Assembly: GCA_033398695.1 (NCBI GenBank)
Contig: CM065801.1
Span: forward strand, 2,914,001-2,978,000
Direction: 5' to 3'
Length of the DNA: 64,000 bases
Source: Orobanche coerulescens
Lineage: Eukaryota; Streptophyta; Magnoliopsida; Lamiales; Orobanchaceae
Every line of letters starts with the position of its first letter. The first letter of the stretch is position 1. Shown here in pieces: positions 35,301 through 45,314 of the stretch. The notes under the pieces were generated by a model. That model was not told the origin of the DNA. It was given only the letters and a program-made list of their open reading frames with translations, and did not search any database. The translations under genes were made by a program, and so were the position numbers.

Positions 35301-35408
35301 ATGCCTTAAAGGCATTTTTGAGTTGTTCTATGTTGTTGCCAGCCTGATAGATCCTTGAGAAAAGGGTCTACGACGTGTAATATCCCTGAGCGGATTGGGG
35401 GTGTTACA
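32327..35408 (+). repeat. 3' LTR of element A
   Basis: It runs from TGTAATACCCG to GGGTGTTACA, 3082 bp, followed by TTTGT (35409-35413). The TATA box CTATATAAGG is at about 32987-32996; repeated GTTACGTACGTAAC palindromes lie just upstream (32826-32986). The conserved double hairpin is at 35009-35054. It is the only uninterrupted LTR of A and serves as the reference for the split 5' copy. Confidence 0.92.
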
Positions 35409-35569
35409 TTTGTTCCTACTATACTTCTATTTTTATTAAGATAAAATTTTGTAAATTTCAGAATAATATGTCCTACCATGTATCATAATTCCTCTTTACA
35501 TTTTATTTAGGATATTCTAAAGATTAAATAGGCGTAAGCTAATCACTATTTTATGTTCCTTAATTTATG
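35409..35569. repeat. TSD TTTGT and continuation of the interrupted dispersed repeat
   Basis: TTTGT (35409-35413) is the right target duplication of A. The rest (TCCTACTATACTTCT onward) continues the repeat of 9122-9369 and matches 40257-40360 plus 43671-43700. Confidence 0.75.
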
Positions 35570-36130
35570 ATAAAAAAACGCTAGGTGCTAGGCGTTCGGA
35601 TTGCTAACGCCTAGCGCCCAGAGGATTACTCGGAGATTAATCGGGGATTAATCGGACTAGGAATATTTAATTTTTATTATTATTTTAATCATTTTTATAT
35701 ATATACAGAATTTTATATATGTAAAATAATTAAAAATAATTAAAATTTAACTATTTAAACATATATATAATCAATTTATGTTAAACATGAAATATTTATA
35801 TAGATATAAAGGAGTCCATAATATCTCAGTTTAGGAGTTTATAGTACTATTAGAACCAACCAAACAAACAAATGAAATAGTATAACCGCGTAGGCATCCT
35901 CCTAGTCGCCCATGCAGCTAGGAAATTTGAAATATTGATATAGATATAAAGTAGTCCATTGTATCAATTGTATCCTAGCTTGCATCTATAGGCCCCCGTC
36001 CAGACAGTCTAGACGACCGATTAATCACCCAAACGCCCAATACAAGCGCTTAAGCCATAATCGGAGCGGTAGACGACCTTCTAGGGATTAATCGGAGGAT
36101 TAATCGGCCTGGGCGGGGTTTTTAGAACAC
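35570..36130. mobile_element. hAT-type MITE (CGCTAGG family), left end eroded
   Basis: It is about 80% similar by eye to 58558-59097: it starts AAAAACGCTAGGTGCTAGG, contains ACGCCTAGCGCCCAGAGGAT and ends TTTTTAGAACAC. The left terminal repeat GTTCT is lost, and no target duplication can be read. It sits inside the older dispersed repeat. Confidence 0.75.
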
Positions 36131-36251
36131 TAGATAAAAATCAAATATGATTTATATTACTTAGTGGATGGAGTAATTTCCCGGTACTTTAGATATTATC
36201 TTGTGAAATATAGTTGTATAAATAAATTTCAACATGAATAATAAAAAGGAT
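36131..36251. other. Tail of the dispersed repeat, no gene
   Basis: This resembles 43708-43800 (AGATAAAAA..., TTAGATATTAT.TTGTGAAATA) and ends where the fold-back element begins. No coding sequence is seen. Confidence 0.5.
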
Positions 36252-36372
36252 TGGGATCCTGTGCAGCACAGCACTCTGCTGTGCTGCATCCCAACCGTCG
36301 GATTACACACACCCGCACGGGTGTGTGTGTGTGCGTGTCAAATCCGACGGTGCAGTGCAGCACAGCAGGGTA
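36252..36372. mobile_element. Fold-back element with CACACCCGCACGGGTGTG centre
   Basis: The arms CCGTCGGATT (36295-36304) and AATCCGACGG (36341-36350) pair around an ACACACCCGCACGGGTGTGT core. Outer parts repeat CAGCACAGCA/TGCTGTGCTG. A relative with the same core lies at 44190-44341. It is short, highly self-complementary and non-coding. Confidence 0.65.
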
Positions 36373-36668
36373 TACTTTTTATTTTGGAAGAGAAATGTAT
36401 TATATATATATATATATAGGAAATAGATCATATGAAAACTAATTACCTTGTGAAATCTTGAAACTTCTGTAGGCCATTGATATTAGTGATCTAACGGCTG
36501 TAGATGAGTAGAATTATATGTATTTATGTATTTTTTTATTGCATTATTTGTTGCATATACCAGCGACCAGCTTGATGCAACAAATAATAACAAATATGCA
36601 ATGAAATTACTTAATAATTCAATTGGTTTCTAAATTTCACAATTAAGAGTGTTTCCACCAAAGTCAAT

Positions 36669-36712
<44 letters not shown>

Positions 36713-37364
36713 GCAAAATGCAGGCGGCTCTATAGGTGTGCTGGCGGTGTCGCTGCACGGGGCCACCAAATTCTGGAGGCTTCCAATTTTAGTTATTAAA
36801 TATTTTAGATATTAAAGAAATAAAAGAATATTTATAGTTCAGTAAAAATTGAGAGGATATTGTGAGGAGCTTGTCTTACTTTTACGCTTAATTCTCGAGT
36901 TTTAGTAAAGGAAAGAAAAGAAAAGAAAGGGAAAGAAAATTATGAGAGAAAATAAGATAAAGAAAAGTGAAATGAAATTGTATTTGGTGTTCTCGAGTTG
37001 AAAGGAGGTGAAAGAAAAATTAACCATTTTGTTATTTTCTCTCTAAATCATTGCAAATCGGAAGAAACGTTAGGAGTGAAAGTTTTCCTTCCATTTCTTT
37101 CCGTGTTTTTTTATTACCAAATTGAGTAACACCAAATATTTTTTCTTTATTCTTATTTCTATCTATTTCCCTTCTTTTATCTTGTTAAGTTAAATTCGAG
37201 AACTAAGCGTTAATGTATTAATTGCTGGAAGATTTGATGACAAAAGTATTATTTTCTTTTAAATACTCTTTTTTTTATTGGTGATTTTTTTATAATATTG
37301 AATCGTAATTTTAGTGCTTATTTTATATGTTTTGATATTTGTTGTTGAATTGCCGATGATATGT
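36373..37364. other. Gene-free DNA with TA microsatellites
   Basis: It contains TA tracts at about 36399-36418 and 36671-36710 and a GAAAG-rich purine stretch at about 36905-36965. No coding frame is supported. The part 36419-36660, bounded by TA tracts, may be a small unclassified repeat. Confidence 0.6.
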
Positions 37365-37367
37365 TTA

Positions 37368-38323
37368 TGGCCTGTTTACTTTTTTTTCATTAAGTTCTGA
37401 ATAGATTAAGCTGTCTGATTTGGAAAAATATCTTGTTGTTTCTTTCTTTTCTGAATGAACTATCCGAATGACACAAATGACCATTTTACCCCTCAATATG
37501 AATTAAGTCATTTTTGATAAAATGTTCTTTATTTTTTAAGTTGAATGGTATTCACTACTACAGAAAAGACATTTAACATCGCCCGTTTAAAATCAGTTCT
37601 GGGAAAACCGATGTTAAAAAAGACGCGTGACATAATTGAAAATTTTAAAGCAAATTAACATCGGTTATGCTAAAAACCGATGTTAAAAATAAAAAAATTA
37701 TTTAACATGATTCTAATAAAAATCGATGTTAATAAAATCTTCGATTTTCAGTTTTATTATATAATATAACATAATTAGACAATATTTTAATTTAAAGAAA
37801 ATCTTCGATTTTCAGTTTTATTCTAATACCAAATTGAGCATATATAATATAACTTAATATATAATATAACATAATGTATATTTTAATTTATATTATAATA
37901 TATATTCATAAATTATATTATAATTTTCAGTTATATTTAAATAATCAAACAATATTTTATAAATATATTAAGTTATATTTTAATATATATATATATATTA
38001 ATTTTTTATCAGTAAATAGTTTATATTTTATTACTTTTAAATATATAATATTAATACATATTTTAAATTTATACTATATATACTCAATTATAATTAAGAT
38101 TATATGATAATTTATATTATATATACTCAATTCTTTTATTATTAAAGAGAGTAATTTTGGTATATTAGGGAATTATTTCTGTCTTAATGGTAAGAACACC
38201 CCAAAAATTGCTTAATGAAAAAGACATTATTAAGATCATTAAGTTGAAAGTAAACAGCAAGATATAGCTGACCGATTAAGCTGATTAAGCATTAAGCTGA
38301 TTAAGTAAAAAATAAACAGGCCC
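37368..38323. mobile_element. Tourist-like (PIF/Harbinger) MITE
   Basis: The ends TGGCCTGTTTA and TAAACAGGCCC are inverted repeats, and both flanks are TTA (37365-37367, 38324-38326), the usual PIF/Harbinger target. Subterminal ATTAAG/CTTAAT repeats (for example GATTAAGCTGATTAAG near 38273) lie near both ends. The middle is enlarged by other sequence, including a CACTA-type end at 37553. Confidence 0.75.
37553..37700 (+). mobile_element. One end of a CACTA (En/Spm-like) element
   Basis: It begins CACTACTACAGAAAAGAC, a standard CACTA terminus, followed by subterminal copies of TTAACATCGG/ACCGATGTTAA (37570-37690). No opposite terminus (CTGTAGTAGTG) is found downstream, so the right limit is unknown. 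Confidence 0.7.
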
Positions 38324-38354
38324 TTAGCCATATTAGTGCAACACAATTGAGAAG

Positions 38355-38902
38355 TAGGGGTGTCGAACGGTTCGGTTCTGGTTAACCGGACCGAAATTTT
38401 CGGTTAACCGGAACCACTATTGCCCAAAAATGAGAACCGAGAACCGGACCATATAAAATTTCGGTTAACCGGAACCGGACCGGTTATTTTCGGTTCTGGT
38501 TCGGTTAAAACGACAGAACCGTTTTTTTTATTATAAATTGTAAATTATAAAATATAAAATTAATATTTAATACATATATAAAATATTATTTTAAATTTTT
38601 AACAAAATATAAAATATTTATTTAACAATATTAGAGTTTTAAAATTTTAATTTACAAAAACTAAAATAATAAAATATATAAGTATAAAATATAAAAATAA
38701 TATTTAATAAATATATTATAAAATCGGTTTTCAGTTCAGAACCGTTCGGTTCCGATTCCGAACCGAAAATCGAAAAATTATGTAATGAGGAACCGAAAAT
38801 CGAACCTTTAACTGATTATACGGTTCCGGTTAACCGGAATCGCCTCGGTTCCGGTTCGGTTCCGGTTCTAACCGAGAACCGGGAACCATTTAGACACCCC
38901 TA
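38355..38902. mobile_element. hAT-type MITE with perfect 8-bp TSD
   Basis: The ends are TAGGGGTGTCGAACGG and AGACACCCCTA, flanked by TTGAGAAG on both sides (38347-38354, 38903-38910). The outer thirds are filled with CGGTTAACCGGAACCG palindromes and the middle is AT-rich. It is non-coding. Confidence 0.92.
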
Positions 38903-38939
38903 TTGAGAAGTCACCAAGGTATTTTTTTCCGAGAGTATT

Positions 38940-39333
38940 TTTTTTTTTTAAACTTACACGTGACTAGTTTTCGGGATAACAGTTTCGGCCCCACAAAACT
39001 GCTACTAGTTAAATCACGAGATGTGTATCCGGCTCCCAGGTTCTAAAATACCCTCAATTACCGCGCACAAGGAGTCGTTCTCCAAGTAACTCCATGCTGA
39101 ACCCCCTCAAATCCAACCGTAGGATTCCACTGAGATCTGGTCTCCCACACTGCCGCTTGAAGCCCTAAATATTTAATTATTCCACCAGCGTACTCCGAAG
39201 GGCTGAGGTCTCTTCTTTAATCATAGAACAAAGAGTCATAAACTCTTGGAAATTTTTGTCCTCGGAGGGAGTCGAACTCGGGTCTCCTACTTGAAGTGAA
39301 AGCCCGTGGCCAGTGAACCAAGTTCACTCATTT
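38940..39333 (-). mobile_element. tRNA-derived SINE
   Basis: On the minus strand the head carries a box A-like TGGTTCACTGGCCACGGG and a box B-like GAGTTCGACTCCC, followed by an unrelated body and a poly-A tail (plus-strand T run at about 38938-38950). The 10-bp CGAGAGTATT flanks both sides (38930-38939, 39334-39343). The length, 394 bp, is large for a plant SINE. Confidence 0.85.
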
Positions 39334-39343
39334 CGAGAGTATT

Positions 39344-40009
39344 ATTTGTTTATGGTCAGAATGGTGTAATATTGCCTTTTTTCAAGTATAAACAAGAGTT
39401 TTTGTTATTCAAATAATTAATTTTAGCTGAAACATAATTTTAGTATTTGGTCAATTTCAAATTAGCAGATGATTTATTAAAATACATTCAAAATGATTAA
39501 TTGACTTGTTTCTTATTTTCTCAGCTGTTACTATTTTTTAAAACAATCTGTTGTTTATAGCATATTTTCAAATATCTAAAATATGTAAAAACAAAAGAAG
39601 TGCTTTTAACAAATATTTGCATACACGCCTTAAAAGTTGCTGTTTTATTTGTTATCCTTATATATCCCATGCATATTTTTATTTGTTACACCATATTATT
39701 CGCATTATTTATATATTATTTTTCTACCATTTTTTTAGTATTTTGTAAAAAGTTGCTGGGTTTGTTTGAATATATACCAAGATATTATTTTCTGTAATGT
39801 TTACTACCATATAATCTTCAATTATATATCAATAACAATTAAAAAATATTTAAAATATACAATAATATAAATATAACATCTTATAGTAATATATTTTTTT
39901 ATTAGTAGAAAAAAAACTTGAATCGGAATGTAGCACCACATATGGATAGTGAAATAAAGAAATGTAGCAACTATTTTGAAAAAGGAGAGAGTACATTAAG
40001 ATTAAGATA
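39344..40009. other. AT-rich DNA, no gene seen
   Basis: Short open frames (39551-39748, 39600-39797) are hydrophobic AT-driven products in two frames of the same DNA, with no motifs. Confidence 0.6.
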
Positions 40010-40369
40010 AAGAAAAATTAATTTATATTTATTTCAGTTTAGTTCAGTTCATCAAAATTCAGTACAATTCAATTCAGCAAAATTCTGTTCAATTCAATAA
40101 AATTAAGCTCAAAAGAACAAAGCCATAGTGTGAAGTACCCCTTCACAAATTTTACTAGAATTATATTGTTAGATTCATGTTAAAAATATTTTATAACACT
40201 CCATCTGTTAAGTAATATCATTTTTTTTAACTTTTTTGCTACAAAATAAAATTTTGGTCCTACTATACTTCTGTTTTTATTTGGATAAAATTTTGCACAT
40301 TCCAAAATAATATATCCTACCATTTACCATAATTTTCTTTTACATCTTATCTAGGATGTTTTACATACA
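40010..40369. repeat. Second copy of the dispersed repeat, left part
   Basis: The stretch 40167-40360 matches 9269-9369 joined to 35414-35510, so it shows the site without element A. The left part (40036-40130) is rich in TTCAGTTCAATTCA-like repeats. It is interrupted at 40370 by the Helitron and continues at 43666. Confidence 0.72.
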
Positions 40370-43300
40370 TCTCCCCTATATACTAATGCAATCACACGCG
40401 CAAGTGGCAGCCTTCTCACGCTTACCGCCACATGTCTTTCATTTAGTCTTGGTGCTTATGTGTCAGCTTCTCATACTTCAGCTGACACATAATCAATTAC
40501 TGACCTAATCATCATTGCATTAATTACATTATAATTATACCTCAAATAACTCCTACATACCTTATTAATTTTTACGAATTAAGGAATATGAATTATGAAT
40601 AAATAAGAATTGATTATATTTACAAAAATATTTCATATTTTCATTATTAAAAATATAAATCCCAAACAAAGAGAAATTTAATATAGTAGTGTGCACTATA
40701 TATTAAAAACGTAAACCTAAAATCTCGCGGAAATATTATATATTCCACTAATTAATTAGTTTATATTAGTTAGTCACATTAATTATGTATATTAATAAAA
40801 AAAATATCAACTGAAATGAAAGATGATTGAGAGTATTGCAAAAAGAAGTGTTGAATACATATAATTAAAAAGGTACTTCAAGTCCTAATCAGTTAAATAA
40901 ATCGAAATAATCTTATTAAAAATATTATTAAAAATGTAGAAACAATGGTTTTAATTATTATTTATAAATAAATCAAAGAAACTATGGAATAAATCAATTA
41001 GTCTATTTTAGTTTTAAATCTTATTTAATTAATATAAAATAACAAAATAAATAAAAAACTTATATTTAATAAATTATATAATTACTGATTTTAAGAATTT
41101 TTAAAGAGATATTTCAAAATATATAAGAAATTAAATTTAATAATATACTAATTCCTAGATCTTTGTACAAAGAGAATTTCAGAAAATAAAAATTGATCGT
41201 TTTAAGTGATTTTTTTTTAAATTTATTTACTTTAAAAATCAAATATATTTCTGAAAGTTTTGGATTTGCTTTTGTATTTTAACTTATATCCAAATAATTT
41301 ATGTAATTTTTTTCAAACAGAAGGATTAAATTATCTCTTTTTTGGCCATATACAGAAACCGTTAAATACTTAATGATTTGGATCATTTTGGCAAAAAAAA
41401 AGGACAAAAAAAACGTGGAACTAAAATTTCATTTAACACAATCAGATATGAATTAAGGTTTTTTCTAATACGAATTTCCGAAATTACTAAAAGTACCCAA
41501 CTATTTATGTGTTCTCTTGAATGTAAAATGTGCCAACTTTAATACTTCTATATATTACGTTAAATGTTTGAAAATAATATCATATGAAAATGATATAAAA
41601 TTTCAAGTGAACCAAATGTCACTTAGTTTTTTTGTATTACACGTTTCACAAATTACTAAAATACTCTAATTATTTTTCTCTTCTTTTGAATGTAAAAATT
41701 CTTGAATTTAGTACTCTTAATTATGAAGTTCAATGCCTGAAAAGTACTCTATAACTTTTTCCGGCTCATCTTATATTACAAACAAAATTGGGCATTTTTT
41801 TACTTTTAATTAAACAATGGGGGAAATTTTAATTAGGCTATGATGTGGATGTAGTTTTCTTAGTTAACCCCGCGATTAGTATATTTACAATAAGTCATGC
41901 AAGTAATTCACTTATATATAAACTACGATGATGCTTCTTTTTTGTTTTTTTGGCAATTTTGGAAGTACTTAATTTTAAGTTATAAGTCATAATCTCATTA
42001 CTTTGTAATTCCAAAATCTATTTTAAATTGAATATACATATAGTTTCACTTCAACCAAACGAGATTTTTTGTAATACAAGTTTCACAAATTAATAAAAGT
42101 ACTTCAACTATTTTTCTGTTTTTTAATGTAAAATGGGTAGACTTTAACACTCTTAAATATAAAGCTAAATGTTTGAAAAAATATCATATAAGCATAAATA
42201 TCATTGAGTTTTTTATTTTGTAATTTTTTAAAATTTTAAGGTCGTTTTTAATTAGGACAAAATTATGATGTATATTTTTTAACTTATCCAAGATATTCTT
42301 ATATTATAATTGTTAAATTTCTTGGTAATTTTAAGGCTAGAACTTGGATGTAATTTTCTAAATTAACAGGTATATTTATAATAAGTCATACAGTAATTAA
42401 TATATATATATATATACTACTATTATATTTTTTTATTGCAATTTGAAAAGTGCTTAATTTTAAGCTATAAGTCAAAATCTCTTATGCATTTCCAAAAGTT
42501 TTTTTTTTATTTTAAATATTACTAGAATTATCCTTGCCATAATTGTTTAGTATAATTGTACATATGAAGTTGTACCAAAGGACAATGCATATATTGGTTA
42601 TTCAAGTATAAGCCATTCTTCACTTGAGCATCATTGCAAACTCATAATTATGAGATTAATTGTGAGATTAATTGTTGGACAAACAATATCATCTCATCGT
42701 CTACAAGAAATTAAGGACTTATCCGAACGAATCCTCAAAATTGTAAATGGTGAGCTGGGTGAAAAAGTCAATAGAGAAACCTTGGTTGATATTCTTGATA
42801 TTTACTAATCCGGAATGCCGAAGATCATATTCCAGCCATTGTTGAAAGCACTATCATTCACTTAAAAGTAACTTTCCATAAAGTAATTTTTTGAAGAAAG
42901 AGCAACCATGACGCCAACAAACGACGTTGTGGAGATAGTAAACGATTACGTGATGTCTATAATTTCAAAAGACAAGCGGATATATCACGTTGTGGAGATA
43001 ATAAACGATTACGTGATGTCTATAATTTCAAAAGACAAACGGATATATCGTAGTTTTGATAGTATATGCAAAATTTTTGCCCTCTAAAAGTCAAAATCAG
43101 GTATATCGAATGAATTTTTTTGGACGGTATCAAGTGTTCTCGAATTCCAAATCACATCTTAAAATCGTAAATTAGAGTTTCAATTATGCTAATTCAAAAT
43201 ATGGATCAATCATCAGAATTATGCAATGTCACATCATTAATAATTATCCAAACCCGTAACCATATTATTGAACAAAAAAATTCGGGGAATAATTCTGAGA

Positions 43301-43665
43301 GTAAAGTATTTATTCCACAATTGATATTAAGCCCCTTAGATATCAGATTACCATTTGAATTTCAAATACGTAAGTTTCCACTTATTATGAGCTTTGCCAT
43401 AACTATATTTAAGAGTCAAAGTCAAAGACTTTCTCATATCGGTATGTATCTTCCAAAATCCGTATTCGGTCATGGTTAGTTTTATGTAGCCATATCAAGA
43501 GTGAAGATAAAAAAAGACTAAAAATCTTTTCATGCAATGAGATGATTAAACAGAACAAATAGTATAGTTTATAAATAAGTATTTATAATGAACGATTTAC
43601 ATATTATATATTTACATAACAGTTCATTTTTGTGTTAACGTGTAATTACACGGGTATTAAACTAG
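40370..43665 (+). mobile_element. Helitron (3.3 kb) with decayed helicase
   Basis: It starts TCTCCCCTATATACTAAT and ends CTAG, inserted between A (40369) and T (43666), the Helitron rule. The 14-bp palindrome CGTGTAATTACACG (43639-43652) lies nine bases before CTAG, as the 3' hairpin should. The flanking repeat is uninterrupted in its other copy near 35510-35530. The interior is AT-rich with diverged tandem repeats and, near the 3' end, remains of the RepHel helicase. The Rep nuclease part is not visible, so it is not autonomous. Confidence 0.88.
42640..43530 (+). pseudogene. Helitron PIF1-type helicase, C-terminal remnant
   Basis: Fragments in shifting frames match the end of the Helitron helicase: ERILKIVNGELGEKVNRETL near 42735, then EERATMTPTNDVVEIVNDYV near 42900, then the open frame 43186-43479 with NMDQSSELCNVTSLII, KVFIPQLILSPLDIRLPFEF and FPLIMSFAITIFKSQSQRLSH, and FYVAISRVK after a stop near 43480. 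The last motifs are the helicase VI-type segments (usually FAMTINKSQGQ and YVAxSRV). Stops, shifts and an in-frame 63-bp duplication (42924-43049) show it is dead. Confidence 0.82.
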
Positions 43666-44177
43666 TATTGAATAGGCGTAAACTAATCACTATTTTATGT
43701 TAATTTATGACAAGATAAAAAATGACCTATGACGGAGTACTTTTTCAACATTTTAGACATTATTTTTTGAAATACAGTGTATAATCAAATTTCGACTTAA
43801 AATATTAAAAAAGAAAATAATATTCTCTCCGTCCCTTAAGTATACGCATCTGAGTAATTGATATATGTTTTAATAAAAGGTGTGTTGAGTGGAAAGAGAC
43901 CAGCTAATCGTCATTAAAGAAAATTTCTAGCATCTTATTTTGCATTTCTATTGGTTATGTTTTGATTTAAATATAATTCAAATATATATCATAAAATTGT
44001 AACGTTTTATTTCTATTTAATTGATTTGATCGAATATTCAATATCTATATTTTATAATTGAATATTTCATAAAAACCGAAATTCAAATTTACAGGCTACA
44101 ATTTTTTTATTTTTTAATTAAGAATAATTTATATATCAACCGAAATATACAGGTCTAGCATATAAATAGTCGAAACA
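43666..44177. repeat. Right part of the second dispersed-repeat copy and AT-rich DNA
   Basis: GAATAGGCGTAAACTAATCA (43671-43690) matches 35528-35543. Near 43829 a CTCTCCGTCCCTTAAGTATA end resembles a Stowaway terminus, but no partner end is found. No gene. Confidence 0.55.
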
Positions 44178-44353
44178 CCAAAATAAAACGGGCCTGGATC
44201 CTCTTCTGTGCACTACAGCACAGCACGGTGCTGTGCAGGTGCACAGCCGTTTGATCACACACACCCGCACGGGTGTGTGTGCGTGGCAGATCCAACGCAC
44301 AGCGGTGCACAGCACGGTGCTGTGCACCGCAGAGGATCCAGATCCAAATAAAA
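44178..44353. mobile_element. Fold-back element, second copy
   Basis: The terminal arms CTGGATCCTC (44194-44203) and GAGGATCCAG (44332-44341) enclose arms of GTGCACAGCACGGTGCTGTG type and a CACACCCGCACGGGTGTG core shared with 36252-36372. CCAAAATAAAAC on the left and CCAAATAAAAC on the right look like a slightly decayed target duplication of 11-12 bp. Confidence 0.7.
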
Positions 44354-44501
44354 CATACGGCAGCTGCATAGCGCCTCCAGTTGAGAGAGTGGTCCATGAA
44401 ATAACTAACTCTGGACAAGTTTATCCACTGGAAATAATTCGGCAAAGCTGCTACACAATCAAATGCACATTTCTATTTTGTAGGGGTTGTAGCGTAGTAG
44501 G

Positions 44502-45306
44502 TAGGGGTGTAAATGATGCGAGTCGAGCTCGAGTATTAGTATACTCGACTCGAACTCGATAGCCATTTCTCAGACTCGAACTCGACTCGAAAACTCGCGA
44601 GTAGTTAAAATCCAAGCTTGACTCGACTCGTTAGTATGTCGAGTCGAGCTCGAGTTCGAGTTCGAGTCGGACCTACTCGAGTCGAGTGTTGACCGAGTCA
44701 ATCTCGAGTAACTCGTGAGTTATCTCGTCTCATTTACACCCCTACATAGTGTCATTGACGCGTGCCCTAGCCACATATGTTAAATGAGAGCCTTCCAACA
44801 TTATTTAATAGTCTCACTTGAGTAACAATCATAATTACATGGGCGATGTCAGATAAGGGATTTTGCTTAAATTTATTATCAACTTGTGAGTCAAAATAAA
44901 CAGCACCCAACCGATGTGGAAGAAGCTATTTTGCTTTTAACTTGTGTAAACTCTTCAAACGTTCTTAATCAATATAGAATAATTTCTATTTTTTTCTTAT
45001 CTAACTAGTAATTTTAATTTTTGACCAATAAAATTGTTATCTTTTATTTAAAATAAAAATCTATTATGTATTAATAATTCTTTATTTTTTGACCAATTAA
45101 TAATTTTTTATATTATACTTTACAAATTATATTATAAAACTAATTATATACAAAACAATTTCGAGTATCTCACGAGCTTATCGAGTCGATTATTGAGTAG
45201 CTCGATTCAACTCGTTAGTATGTCGAGTCGAACTCGAGTTCGAATCGAGTATTGATCGAGTCGATTTCGAGTAGCTCACAAGTTGTCTCGTTTTGTTTAC
45301 ACCCTA
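44502..45306. mobile_element. hAT-type MITE with CGAGCTCGAG repeats and 8-bp TSD
   Basis: It starts TAGGGGTGTAAATGA and ends TTTGTTTACACCCTA, with GTAGTAGG on both sides (44494-44501, 45307-45314). Both ends are rich in ACTCGAGTCGAG-type palindromes. An extra inverted end, CATTTACACCCCTA, lies inside at 44731-44744, so the element looks composite. It ends about 360 bp upstream of the CTP synthase start codon. Confidence 0.85.
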
Positions 45307-45314
45307 GTAGTAGG

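Larger units (their letters stand above)
9370..35408 (+). mobile_element. Element A: Tekay/Del-like non-coding LTR retrotransposon, split by B and C
   Basis: The order on the plus strand is 5' LTR (9370-20692, interrupted by B), primer site TGGTATCAGAGCTTAGG (20697-20713), interior (20693-32326, interrupted by C), polypurine tract ending GGAGGGTAGAA and 3' LTR (32327-35408). Both ends are flanked by TTTGT. Without the insertions it has about 3.06-kb LTRs and about 2.8 kb of interior. The interior has no gag-pol frame except a possible zinc-knuckle remnant after 31015. LTR type, initiator-Met-tRNA primer site and the AAACTTCTTTTAAGGAGGG tract point to a chromovirus-derived, non-autonomous (LARD-like) element. 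Confidence 0.9.

Noticed and set aside
9370..35408. Integrated virus (endogenous pararetrovirus) as explanation for the large block
   Set aside because: LTRs, tRNA primer sites, polypurine tracts and 5-bp TSDs fit LTR retrotransposons; no movement-protein or viral coat motifs are seen.
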